A stretch of DNA of 11,775 nt from JBCBJX01 sp964342855 (GCA_964342855.1 CAYFIB010000066.1:1-11775); one strand, 5' to 3'. Positions 1-7,189 are shown, numbered from the stretch's first letter. The notes: generated from the sequence alone by a model not told the origin. Numbers and translations: made by a program.

Positions 1-89
1 CCGACGACAAGATCGGCCTCTTTGAAGCCGCGATGGGTGGCGCGGTAGATCAGGCGTCGACGGCGGGTTTCGAGATCAGGTTCGCTCAT
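1..89 (-). CDS. sdhE: SdhE (succinate dehydrogenase flavinylation factor), 5' part only
   Basis: This is the first 29 codons of a gene that runs off the left edge. The visible protein starts MSEPDLETRRRRLIYRATHR and continues GFKEADLVVG. The Arg-rich start of the first helix and the RGxxE motif (here RGFKE, residues 20-24) are the hallmark of the SdhE/DUF339 family. That family helps attach FAD covalently to the succinate dehydrogenase flavoprotein in the cytoplasm. The start is the ATG at 89-87, and the Shine-Dalgarno is weak (AGGT about 8 bases upstream). The gene lies 39 bases downstream of the hybrid kinase on the same strand and could be cotranscribed with it. In many alphaproteobacteria sdhE is followed by mfd; that would be off the edge and cannot be seen here. 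The short fragment limits certainty, but the motif match is strong. Confidence 0.85.
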   Translation of the reverse strand, partial: MSEPDLETRRRRLIYRATHRGFKEADLVV

Positions 90-128
90 GGCAGCGACCT
101 AGCGCGGCGGCGCGTCGCGTCCAAGAGC

Positions 129-1877
129 CTAAGCGACGCGCGACTTTTCTGCGGGCGTCAGCGTCGCGAGGGCTGCAGCGAACGCCGCCTGTCCGACGGG
201 CTTGGTCATCACCGCATCGAACCCGGCGGCGAGCAACGCCTCGCGGCGCCCCGGATCCGCGTGCGCGGTTAGCGCATGGATCGGCGCCGCGGCGTTCGGG
301 CCATCGGAGGCGCGTATGAGCGCCATCGCGCCAGGCCCGTCCAGCACCGGCATGCTGATGTCCATGAAGATGATGTCGAACGCCTGTCGCGAAGCGATCT
401 CGACGGCTGCGCGGCCGTCCGGTGCGGACACGACTTCGCACTGAAGAATTTTGAGGAACGCCGCCGCGACCTCCCGGTTGACCGCATTGTCGTCGACGAC
501 GAGCACGCGGAGACCAGACGGCGCGACAGGCATCTCTGTCGTTTCGGCGTCTTCCGCGACGTCGCGTTCGAGCCTCCGGGCCGGGACGGAGAAATAAAAC
601 CGGCTCCCCTCTCCCAGCGTGCTGTCAACGCCGATTTGGCCGCCCATGAGATCGATCAGTTGTCGGCAGATTGAGAGACCAAGACCGGATCCGCCCTGTT
701 GACCCGCGCCGCTTGCCGCGTCCTGCTCGAAGCGACCGAACACCTGCGGCAGAAATGATGGCGAGATGCCAGCGCCGGTATCGATGACATCGACCGAAAT
801 CGCGCCGCCATCCTTGGCCAGATAGTCGACATTAATCGTAATTGATCCGCTATCGGTGAATTTCGCGGCGTTCCCGACAAGGTTGTTTAGGATCTGCGAG
901 AAACGAACGGGGTCAATTTCGATCCGTTCCGGAACGCCAGACGAAAAGCGCGTTGTCAGCTCCACGCCTTTCGCCAGCGCCACGGTCTGAAAGAGCGCGG
1001 CGCTCTGCTCGATGAGCGCGCGCGGATCGACCGAGCTTAGGGAGAGTTCAATCCGCCCTGCTTCCAGCTTCGAGGCGTCGAGCACGTCATTGAGGATCGA
1101 CAATAGTCCCTGCGCCGAACTTCGCGCAGTCGTCAGGCGTTTGCGGCGGGCTTCCGACGGGTCGTCCTGTTCCGCTAGCTCCAGCATACCGAGTACGCCG
1201 TTTAACGGTGTACGGATTTCATGGCTCATGTTCGCCAGGAATGCGGCCTTGGCTTCAGAGGACGCTTCAGCGGCGCGGCGCGCGTCCGCGAGCGCCTCCA
1301 TAGCGCGACGCATCTGCTCGCGGAAAAAGGCGGCGCCGAGATAGATAAAGAGGTTGGTGCTGAGAAGAACGATCAGCGTCAGGCGCCAATCGACATACTG
1401 CAGACCGTCGCCGTAACGAACAATCGGCTGGTTCCAATGAAACTGGTAGAAGTTGATGACGTAGACGGCCGCGACGCACCCTGCGCCGAGCCCGCCGACC
1501 TTTGCGCCCCTCAGCAACGTCGTCACCAGAACCAGCGGCAGCAATAAAAAGCCCGGCGAGGAAAACAGGGAACCCGCCTTCGTCGTCATGAACAACATCG
1601 CGGCATAGAGATAGAGGCCGAGCCACTCGATCAACGTCGCGCGTGAGGCGCCGAAAGCAGGCGCGAGCGGCGCTGCGAGACAGACCATCGCCGACAGAAA
1701 GCCGAGCGACAGGCTGAACGGATAATCGGAAAAAAGCGGAAGGTTCAAAAAGGCGACAAGCGTTCCCGATGCCCCGGCGAGAGTGCACAGAACCGAAAAA
1801 CTGCGCGCTGTCGCCACGTCCAGCGGCTCGCCGCGTGATGAATTCGGCCAGTATGATTCAACCAGTCGCTGCAGCAT
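129..1877 (-). CDS. Membrane-bound hybrid sensor histidine kinase with C-terminal receiver domain
   Basis: The protein has 582 residues counted from the ATG at 1877. The N-terminal half has about six hydrophobic segments (roughly 27-48, 55-76, 82-99, 109-122, 127-145 and 165-185) with no large periplasmic loop, so the sensor is probably within the membrane. A short Ala/Arg/Glu-rich helix leads to the HisKA motif MSHEIRTPLNG with the phosphoacceptor at His219. The HATPase domain has an N-box with Asn336, a G1 box DTGAGI at 366-371, an F box near 380, and a G2 box GSGLGLSI near 396-403. The receiver (about 457-572) keeps the acidic pair DD at 462-463, phosphoacceptor Asp506 in FMDISMP, Thr537 and Lys559, so a full His-to-Asp relay looks intact. 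A GTG lies directly before the ATG; the ATG is preferred because GGGGAG then sits 6 bases away. No DNA-binding domain is present, and no separate response regulator or phosphotransferase is visible nearby. The signal is unknown. Confidence 0.93.
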   Translation of the reverse strand: MLQRLVESYWPNSSRGEPLDVATARSFSVLCTLAGASGTLVAFLNLPLFSDYPFSLSLGFLSAMVCLAAPLAPAFGASRATLIEWLGLYLYAAMLFMTTKAGSLFSSPGFLLLPLVLVTTLLRGAKVGGLGAGCVAAVYVINFYQFHWNQPIVRYGDGLQYVDWRLTLIVLLSTNLFIYLGAAFFREQMRRAMEALADARRAAEASSEAKAAFLANMSHEIRTPLNGVLGMLELAEQDDPSEARRKRLTTARSSAQGLLSILNDVLDASKLEAGRIELSLSSVDPRALIEQSAALFQTVALAKGVELTTRFSSGVPERIEIDPVRFSQILNNLVGNAAKFTDSGSITINVDYLAKDGGAISVDVIDTGAGISPSFLPQVFGRFEQDAASGAGQQGGSGLGLSICRQLIDLMGGQIGVDSTLGEGSRFYFSVPARRLERDVAEDAETTEMPVAPSGLRVLVVDDNAVNREVAAAFLKILQCEVVSAPDGRAAVEIASRQAFDIIFMDISMPVLDGPGAMALIRASDGPNAAAPIHALTAHADPGRREALLAAGFDAVMTKPVGQAAFAAALATLTPAEKSRVA

Positions 1878-1885
1878 CACCTGCT

Positions 1886-1900
1886 CCCCTCACGTGGGGG
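1886..1900 (-). promoter_or_regulatory. Small hairpin overlapping the kinase Shine-Dalgarno
   Basis: Read on the minus strand, CCCC and GGGG arms flank a CACGTGA loop. The GGGG arm is part of the GGGGAG ribosome-binding site of the histidine kinase. If the leader folds this way, the ribosome-binding site would be partly hidden. The stem is only 4 bp (5 with a wobble), so this is tentative. The rest of the 1878-1981 gap is the divergent promoter region for the kinase and recG; I could not pick a convincing -35/-10 pair for either gene. Confidence 0.3.
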
Positions 1901-1981
1901 CTTAACAAAAGCTGATTAGCGAAGGTTTGCGTTTCTGAACGAATTCTGGATTTTCCGGCCCGGATCGCCCTTGTTACGCGC

Positions 1982-4069
1982 ATGCGCCCCGAGATTTTGA
2001 ACCCGCTCTTTGTCGATCTTACCGCCCTTCCCGGGGTCGGGCCGCGTCTCGCGGCGTTGATCGGGAAAGTCGCCGGGCCGCGCGCTCTGGACGTTCTCAT
2101 GACCGCGCCGACGGGCGTTGTCGATCGCCGCCTCAGCGCGTCCATTGGCACAGCTGAGCCCGGAACGATCACGACGCTGCGCGTGCGGGTCGACAAGCGC
2201 GAGCGCCCCGAACGGTCCAGGCGGCCCCATCGCATCATCTGCTCCGATGAGACCGGCTTTCTCACCCTCGTCTATTTCCACGCCAAGGAGCCCTGGCTCG
2301 CCGCGCAGTTTCCGGAAGGCGCGGAGCGGATCGTCTCAGGCAAACTGGAAAGCGTTTATGGCGGCCTGCAGATGGCGCACCCGGACTATGTGGCCGATCC
2401 AGAAGAGCTCGATGAATTGCCGGATATGGAGCCGGTCTATCCGCTGACAGCCGGGCTCGCGCCGAAGGTCATGCGCAAGGCGGCGGCGGGCGCGCTGGAG
2501 CGTGCGCCGGAGCTGCCGGAATGGATCGATCAAGAGTTGGTTTCGCGCGAAGACTGGTCGGACTGGTTGTCGGCGATCCGCACGCTGCACGCGCCGCGCG
2601 GCAAGGAAGATCTCGGCGCCGCCTCCCCGGTCCGCAAACGGCTCGCCTACGACGAGATTTTCACCAATCTGCTGGCCCTCGCGCTCATCCGGCAGCGGCG
2701 CTCGGAGCGAAAGGGGCGCGCGCTTATGGGCGACGGCGCGCGATGGGCGGAGATCGAGAAACGCCTTCCCTTCGCGCTGACGGGCGCGCAGGCGCGTTCG
2801 GTCGCGGAGATCAAAGCCGATATGGCGCGCGAGGCGCAGATGGTCCGACTGCTGCAGGGCGATGTCGGCTCGGGTAAGACCATGGTCGCCCTCGCCGCCA
2901 TGGTCGCCGCCGCCGAAGCAGGCGCGCAATCGGCGCTCATGGCGCCGACGGAGATCCTCGCCCGTCAGCACGAAGAGGGATTGCGTGAGCTCATCGAAGC
3001 CGCCGGGCTGCAATCGGTCATTCTCACCGGCCGCGACAAGGGCCGCGAACGCGAGGCGAAACTCGCTGGCATCCGCTCCGGATATGTCGACATCATTTTC
3101 GGCACGCACGCGCTCTTCTCCGGCGATGTCGAATTTGAAGACCTCGGGCTCGTCGTCGTTGACGAGCAGCATCGCTTCGGCGTGCGCCAGCGTCTTGCGC
3201 TGACGGAGAAAGGCGCGCGCACGGACCTTCTGGTCATGACTGCGACACCTATTCCGCGCACACTCGCCCTCTCCGCCTATGGCGACATGGAAGTTTCGCG
3301 CCTTGACGAGAAACCGCCCGGGCGAAAACCGGTGACGACCATCGCCAAACCGACCGAGGCGCTTGACGACGTCATGGCCGCCGTCGGCCGCGCCGCCGAA
3401 CGCGGCGAACAGGTCTATTGGGTGTGCCCGCGCGTCGAAGCGGAGGACGCGGGCGATCTCATCGCCGCGGAGGAGCGCGCCGACACCCTTCGCGCCTATT
3501 TCGGCGACAGCGTTCCCATCGGTCTCGTCCATGGTAAAATGCCGGGTCCGGAGAAAGACGCCGTCATGGCGGCGTTCTATGAGCGCCAATTGTCCGTTCT
3601 CGTCGCAACGACGGTGATCGAGGTCGGCGTCAACGCGCCGGACGCGACCGTCATGGTGATAGAAAACGCCGAGCGCTTCGGCCTCGCCCAGCTGCACCAG
3701 CTGCGCGGGCGTGTCGGGCGCGGTTCCAAGCCTGCGACGTGTCTACTGCTCTATAAGGGGCCACTTGGAGAGACGGCGAAGTCGCGCATCGAAACCCTAC
3801 GGCGCACGGAAGACGGGTTCGAGATCGCTGAAGAAGACTTGGCGCTGAGGGGTGCCGGCGATGCGCTTGGCGCGGCCCAGTCCGGCCTGCCGCGTTTCCG
3901 GATCGCAGATGCGGGCGCGCATCAGAGCCTGTTCGATGTCGCGGCCGACGACGCGCGGCTTCTGGTCGATCAGGACCCGGAACTGGAGACCGAGCGCGGT
4001 CAGGCGGCGCGCATCGCGCTCTACCTCCACGAACGCGACGCGGCGATCAAACTTCTGCGAAGCGGCTGA
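1982..4069 (+). CDS. recG: ATP-dependent DNA helicase RecG
   Basis: The protein has 695 residues, close to the usual RecG length (693 in E. coli). RecG is a superfamily 2 helicase that regresses stalled replication forks and processes branched recombination intermediates. The N-terminal part (about 1-220) is the wedge/OB region that grips the junction; it opens with a helix-hairpin-helix-like LPGVGPRLA. The motor domain has Walker A GDVGSGKT at 293-300, motif II DEQH at 394-397, and motif III TATPIPRT at 420-427. The second lobe carries TTVIEVGVNAPD from 543 and QLHQLRGRVGRG at 570-581. DEQH is normal for RecG. The ATG at 1982 gives the expected N-terminus, but no clear Shine-Dalgarno precedes it. 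The gene is divergent from the kinase, and its stop is 6 bases from the stop of the convergent DUF502 gene. Confidence 0.98.
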   Translation: MRPEILNPLFVDLTALPGVGPRLAALIGKVAGPRALDVLMTAPTGVVDRRLSASIGTAEPGTITTLRVRVDKRERPERSRRPHRIICSDETGFLTLVYFHAKEPWLAAQFPEGAERIVSGKLESVYGGLQMAHPDYVADPEELDELPDMEPVYPLTAGLAPKVMRKAAAGALERAPELPEWIDQELVSREDWSDWLSAIRTLHAPRGKEDLGAASPVRKRLAYDEIFTNLLALALIRQRRSERKGRALMGDGARWAEIEKRLPFALTGAQARSVAEIKADMAREAQMVRLLQGDVGSGKTMVALAAMVAAAEAGAQSALMAPTEILARQHEEGLRELIEAAGLQSVILTGRDKGREREAKLAGIRSGYVDIIFGTHALFSGDVEFEDLGLVVVDEQHRFGVRQRLALTEKGARTDLLVMTATPIPRTLALSAYGDMEVSRLDEKPPGRKPVTTIAKPTEALDDVMAAVGRAAERGEQVYWVCPRVEAEDAGDLIAAEERADTLRAYFGDSVPIGLVHGKMPGPEKDAVMAAFYERQLSVLVATTVIEVGVNAPDATVMVIENAERFGLAQLHQLRGRVGRGSKPATCLLLYKGPLGETAKSRIETLRRTEDGFEIAEEDLALRGAGDALGAAQSGLPRFRIADAGAHQSLFDVAADDARLLVDQDPELETERGQAARIALYLHERDAAIKLLRSG

Positions 4070-4075
4070 CCGCGA

Positions 4076-4939
4076 TCAGGCATTTTCCTTGCGGGAGCCG
4101 AAAAGGCGCGCGCGCAGGGATTGCTTGCCCTCGGCGGCGAGTTCCGCGGCGAGTTCTTCTGGCGTCTTGTCGGCGTCGAACTCCGGAGTGACGAGCCCTG
4201 CAGAGAAGATGAGTTTCGCCCCCTCCTCCACGCTCATGTTCAGCACCTTCACGTCTTTACGCGGAAGAAACAGCAAGAAGCCGGAGGTCGGGTTCGGCGT
4301 CGTCGGAATGAACACCGAGACCAGACGATCATCGTCAGGTCCGGCGATCGTCTCCGCCGGGTCGGAATGGCTCTCGCGAAGCGTCTCCTCATCTCGGCGC
4401 TCGCGTTCTTCGTTCACGACATGCTTCACCTCGCCCTTGGTCTCGGTCACCACGAAGGCGACCGCCCAGACGCCGGGACGCGGGTATTCGATGAGCGCGA
4501 TTTCCTTGAACGACTGATCTGACTGCTGAAGCGCCGTCTCGAACACGTTCTTGAAGAAGCGATAGACATTGCGAACGACCGGCGTCGCATCGACGAAGCG
4601 CTCGCCAAGATTGATGAACGTCCGCCCCAGGAAGTTCTTCGCCAGCGCGCCGAGAAGAATGAGAAATACGATGGCGATGAGGACGCCGACGCCCGGCAGG
4701 GTCCGGATCAGCGATTCATCGGTGATGAAGTCGGCCGGCAGCCAGCGTTTCACGAAGACGTCGAGCTTCGCCATCGGCCCGGTGACGAACCAGTAGACGA
4801 TGGCGGCGGTGATCCCGACGGGCGCCGCGACGACGACCCCGGTCAGGAAGTTGTTTCTGAGGCCGGCGAGAAAGCCGGTAGAGGGTTTCTTCACGTTTCT
4901 CTCGTCGTACGCTGTGGCGAATAGCGACTTCGGACTCAT
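4076..4939 (-). CDS. DUF502 family inner-membrane protein
   Basis: The protein has 287 residues from the ATG at 4939. Two membrane segments (about 30-52 and 80-102) follow a short basic N-terminus. The family signature is the run PTTPNPTSGFLLFLPRKDV (212-230), followed by a conserved MSVEEGAKLIFSAGL segment. The biochemical role of DUF502 proteins is not established; they are commonly encoded beside recG in alphaproteobacteria, as here. An Arg/Glu/Asp-rich stretch at about 171-203 lies where family members, as I recall them, have a short loop. It looks like a charged, probably exposed insertion. The frame stays open further upstream to a possible start at 5167. That extension would cross a terminator-like hairpin and overlap the divergent gene, and the family begins near the first membrane helix, so 4939 is preferred. 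Its Shine-Dalgarno is weak. Confidence 0.9.
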   Translation of the reverse strand: MSPKSLFATAYDERNVKKPSTGFLAGLRNNFLTGVVVAAPVGITAAIVYWFVTGPMAKLDVFVKRWLPADFITDESLIRTLPGVGVLIAIVFLILLGALAKNFLGRTFINLGERFVDATPVVRNVYRFFKNVFETALQQSDQSFKEIALIEYPRPGVWAVAFVVTETKGEVKHVVNEERERRDEETLRESHSDPAETIAGPDDDRLVSVFIPTTPNPTSGFLLFLPRKDVKVLNMSVEEGAKLIFSAGLVTPEFDADKTPEELAAELAAEGKQSLRARLFGSRKENA

Positions 4940-4977
4940 ATACCGCTTCGCGGCTAACAAAGCGCTGGGTCTTTGAT

Positions 4978-4998
4978 AAAAACGCCGCGAACGCGGCG
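4978..4998 (-). terminator. Rho-independent terminator-like hairpin upstream of the DUF502 start
   Basis: On the minus strand the sequence reads CGCCGCG, TT, CGCGGCG and then five T residues. The arms are perfectly complementary, effectively a 6-bp all-GC stem with a GTTC tetraloop. The T tract is at 4982-4978. This is the layout of an intrinsic terminator, and it works only in the minus direction because the plus-strand tail is not T-rich. It ends 38 bases before the DUF502 ATG at 4939. No minus-strand gene lies upstream of it, so it may be a leader attenuator or a block on antisense transcription from the DUF3089 gene. On the plus strand the same hairpin lies in the DUF3089 leader. Confidence 0.55.
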
Positions 4999-5010
4999 AG
5001 ATCGCGGCGA
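4992..5010. repeat. Short direct repeat in the DUF502/DUF3089 divergent gap
   Basis: The octamer CGCGGCGA occurs at 4992-4999 and again at 5003-5010, an 11-base period of about one helical turn. The first copy is also the right arm of the terminator-like hairpin. The spacing could suit a paired protein-binding site, but such a short GC-rich repeat can easily arise by chance in this base composition. Confidence 0.3.
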
Positions 5011-5018
5011 ACGGCGTG

Positions 5019-5035
5019 AAGGAGCGAGCGAATTG
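5019..5035 (+). promoter_or_regulatory. Shine-Dalgarno deciding a TTG start for the DUF3089 gene
   Basis: AAGGAG at 5019-5024 is followed by 8 bases and then TTG at 5033-5035. An earlier in-frame TTG at 4973 has no ribosome-binding site and would add 20 mostly charged residues inside the hairpin region. The strong ribosome-binding site therefore argues for the TTG at 5033. Confidence 0.7.
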
Positions 5036-6214
5036 GCGCTCAAGATCGGATGGCGGCTGGCGAGCGCGCTCGCGGCGGGCGGTTTCACGCTTCTCGTCGC
5101 GGCGAGCGTTTTCGTGTTCGAGGAAAACCTCTCGAAGTTCCTGATCGCGCCGCGCACGCCCTACCAAATCTACTCGCCGCCGCCGTCGCCGGACTACGAT
5201 CTCGACGCATCATGGGCGTTCGCGCCGCCGGAGCCCGGGGCGGAGACCGCCGGGGCCGACATTTTCTACGTCCACTCGACAACCTACTACTCGAGCGGAG
5301 GCTGGAACGCGCCTGTCGGCGAAATCGATGCGAGCGAGCGGCTTCAGCTGATCGCCGCGCCTAACGAGGCGGGCCCGTTCGCGCCGCTCGGCGCGCTCAT
5401 CGCGCCGAAATATCGGCAGGCGACGCTGTTTTCATTCTTCACGCACAAGATCGACGGCCGTGAGGCGCGCCGAACGGCGTATGCTGACGTGCGCTCGGCG
5501 TTTGAAGCCTATTTGGCCGACGCGGACCCGGAACGCCCCCTCTTTCTTGTCGGGTACGGGCAAGGCGCGCTCCACGTTCTCGGCCTGCTCGATCAGTTTT
5601 TCGATGATACGGAACTGCGCAAACGTCTCGTGGCGGCGTATGTGATCGACCACGCGGCGCCCGCCGACTTTTTTGGCGATCCCTTCATCGCGGCGCCGAT
5701 CTGCCGGCAGCCGGACGAGGTTCGGTGCGTGGTCGCCTACACGGCGATGACGGAAGACTTTGACGATGAAATCCGGCGCGCGCGCCTGCGCGGAATGATG
5801 TGGACGGCGTCCGGCGATCTCACGGCCATCCGAGGTCGGGATCTGGTCTGCGTGAACCCGCTCGACTGGCGTTTGGACACCGAAGCGGGCCCCCGTCAGC
5901 ATGTCGGCGCCGCATCGGCGACCGGGCTCTCCGTGCTGGACGATGCGATCCCGATTTCCGGCGCCGTCGGCGCGCGTTGCGAGGACGGCGTTCTCATCGT
6001 CGACAAGCCCGAAGCGAGTTATCTGCGCCGACGCGCCGGCTTCGGGCGCGAGTGGCGCGCCCAGAACTTCAATCTCTTCTTTTACGATCTACGCGCCAAT
6101 GCGCTGGAGCGTCTTTCGCGCTGGCGCGAGGTGACGGAGGCTGAAAGCCGCATCGCCCCGCCCATCGGCGACGCTGAAGAAGTCGGGCGTTCCCCAATCA
6201 AGCCCATCGACTAA
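5033..6214 (+). CDS. DUF3089 alpha/beta-hydrolase-like protein, probable catalytically inactive member
   Basis: The protein has 393 residues from a TTG start. A hydrophobic segment at about 10-28 is a membrane anchor or uncleaved signal, placing the rest outside the cytoplasm. Family landmarks are YVHSTTYYS with WNAP (from about 80; the usual form is HPTTY...WNA), KYRQAT at 126-131, the nucleophile-elbow region FLVGYGQGALH (G174-G178), CVNPLDW, and a C-terminal FNLFFYDLRANA. The usual elbow in DUF3089 is GHSQG; here it is GYGQG, with Gly176 in place of the serine. The usual C-terminal YHVYDY is WRAQNF, with Arg342 and Asn345 in place of His and Asp. An ester hydrolase triad therefore seems lost. 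The reading frame is intact and the base composition matches its neighbours, so it is not decaying. galU follows 73 bases later on the same strand. The substrate or partner is unknown. Confidence 0.85.
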   Translation: MALKIGWRLASALAAGGFTLLVAASVFVFEENLSKFLIAPRTPYQIYSPPPSPDYDLDASWAFAPPEPGAETAGADIFYVHSTTYYSSGGWNAPVGEIDASERLQLIAAPNEAGPFAPLGALIAPKYRQATLFSFFTHKIDGREARRTAYADVRSAFEAYLADADPERPLFLVGYGQGALHVLGLLDQFFDDTELRKRLVAAYVIDHAAPADFFGDPFIAAPICRQPDEVRCVVAYTAMTEDFDDEIRRARLRGMMWTASGDLTAIRGRDLVCVNPLDWRLDTEAGPRQHVGAASATGLSVLDDAIPISGAVGARCEDGVLIVDKPEASYLRRRAGFGREWRAQNFNLFFYDLRANALERLSRWREVTEAESRIAPPIGDAEEVGRSPIKPID

Positions 6215-6275
6215 CGCCCGCGCTTTGCCATCGCTGCGGGCCGCGTTATGCGAACGCACGCAAACGGTTCATCCG

Positions 6276-6290
6276 AAGGAGCTTTTCATG
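6276..6290 (+). promoter_or_regulatory. Strong Shine-Dalgarno fixing the galU start
   Basis: AAGGAG at 6276-6281 lies 6 bases before the ATG at 6288-6290. The frame is open upstream to a TTG or similar codon near 6225, but that 21-residue extension has no ribosome-binding site and no counterpart in GalU proteins. Confidence 0.8.
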
Positions 6291-7160
6291 CGCCCCGTTC
6301 GTACGGTCGTCGTCCCTGTCGCTGGTCTCGGCACGCGCGTTCTGCCCGCGACGAAGACGATCCCCAAAGAGCTCCTCACCGTCGTCGACCGCCCGCTGAT
6401 CGACTATGTCTATGAGGAGGCGCGCGAGGCTGGTTGCGAGCACTTCATCTTCGTGACGGGGCGCGGCAAGGGCGCGATCGAGGACTATTTCGACCACGGC
6501 TTCGAGCTGGAGGCGACGCTCGAAAAGAAGGGCAAAAAGGACGTCCTCGAAGACCTGATCGCCCGTAAGCCGCCCGCCGGCGCCGTCAGCTACACCCGTC
6601 AGCAGGCGCCCCTCGGCCTCGGCCACGCGGTCTGGTGCGCGCGCCATCTCGTCGGCGACGAGCCGTTCGCGGTCATTCTTCCCGACGACGTCGTGCAGGC
6701 TGAAAAAAGCTGCCTCGCGCAGATGGTCGACGCCTACAACGAGGTCGGCGGAAACCTCGTCGCCATCGAGGAAGTGCCGCAGGAGAAGACGAACAAGTAT
6801 GGCGTCGTCGCGCCGGACGGACCGATCGATGGTCCCCTCGTCAAAATGTCCGGCATGGTCGAGAAGCCGACCCCCGCCGAAGCGCCTTCCAACCTCGCCA
6901 TCATCGGACGCTATATTCTGCAGCCGGAGATATTCCCGCTGCTGGAGAAGCAGGGCGCTGGCGCGGGCGGCGAAATACAGCTTACGGACTCCATGGCGAC
7001 ATTGATGACGTCGCAGGACTTCCACGGCTTTCAGTTCCAGGGCGCCCGCCACGATTGCGGCGACAAACTCGGCTGGCTGAAGGCGAACATCGCCATGGGC
7101 CTCGCCCGCGACGAGTTCGCCGCAGATCTTAGGGTCTACCTGAAATCTATCGTCAGCTGA
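6288..7160 (+). CDS. galU: UTP-glucose-1-phosphate uridylyltransferase GalU
   Basis: The protein has 290 residues, close to the roughly 290-300 of bacterial GalU. It makes UDP-glucose from UTP and glucose-1-phosphate in the cytoplasm, supplying exopolysaccharide, lipopolysaccharide and glycolipid synthesis. The nucleotide-binding signature GLGTRVLPATKTIPKE is at 13-28. The metal/sugar region LPDD is at 131-134, the conserved EKP with Lys193 at 192-194, GEIQLTD at 228-234, and HDCGDKLGW at 255-263. No catalytic position looks missing. It lies 73 bases downstream of the DUF3089 gene and could share its transcript. A good hairpin 7 bases after the stop separates it from the convergent DUF192 gene. 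Confidence 0.97.
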   Translation: MRPVRTVVVPVAGLGTRVLPATKTIPKELLTVVDRPLIDYVYEEAREAGCEHFIFVTGRGKGAIEDYFDHGFELEATLEKKGKKDVLEDLIARKPPAGAVSYTRQQAPLGLGHAVWCARHLVGDEPFAVILPDDVVQAEKSCLAQMVDAYNEVGGNLVAIEEVPQEKTNKYGVVAPDGPIDGPLVKMSGMVEKPTPAEAPSNLAIIGRYILQPEIFPLLEKQGAGAGGEIQLTDSMATLMTSQDFHGFQFQGARHDCGDKLGWLKANIAMGLARDEFAADLRVYLKSIVS

Positions 7161-7166
7161 CGACCT

Positions 7167-7189
7167 GGCGCTGAATGATTGTCAGCGCC
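7167..7189. terminator. Inverted repeat between convergent galU and DUF192 genes, likely terminator
   Basis: GGCGCTGA at 7167-7174 and TCAGCGCC at 7182-7189 are perfect complements around a 7-base loop ATGATTG. On the plus strand the hairpin is followed by TTACTT, a modest U-tract suited to ending galU transcription. In the minus direction it begins directly after the DUF192 stop at 7190-7192 and its tail is not T-rich, so it would be weaker that way. The 29 bases between the two stops hold little else. Confidence 0.65.

Noticed and set aside
3161..3172. DEQH instead of DEAH in RecG motif II
   Set aside because: DEQH is the normal form in RecG, so nothing is missing.
2336..3697. Long minus-strand open frame (453 codons) opposite recG
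   Set aside because: It lies wholly inside the antisense of a clear recG. Its Arg/Asp/His-rich composition is what GC-rich codon bias gives on the complementary strand, and it shows no family motif.
4061..4088. Possible terminator between recG and DUF502
   Set aside because: Only 4-bp stems overlapping the stop codons and a short ATTTTCC run can be found, too weak to call.
4940..5167. N-terminal extension of the DUF502 protein by 76 residues
   Set aside because: It would run through a terminator-like hairpin and the start of the divergent gene. It is Arg-rich and low in complexity, and DUF502 proteins begin near the first membrane helix.
6246..7052. Minus-strand open frame (268 codons) opposite galU
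   Set aside because: It is a shadow of galU codon bias with no motif or independent ribosome-binding site.
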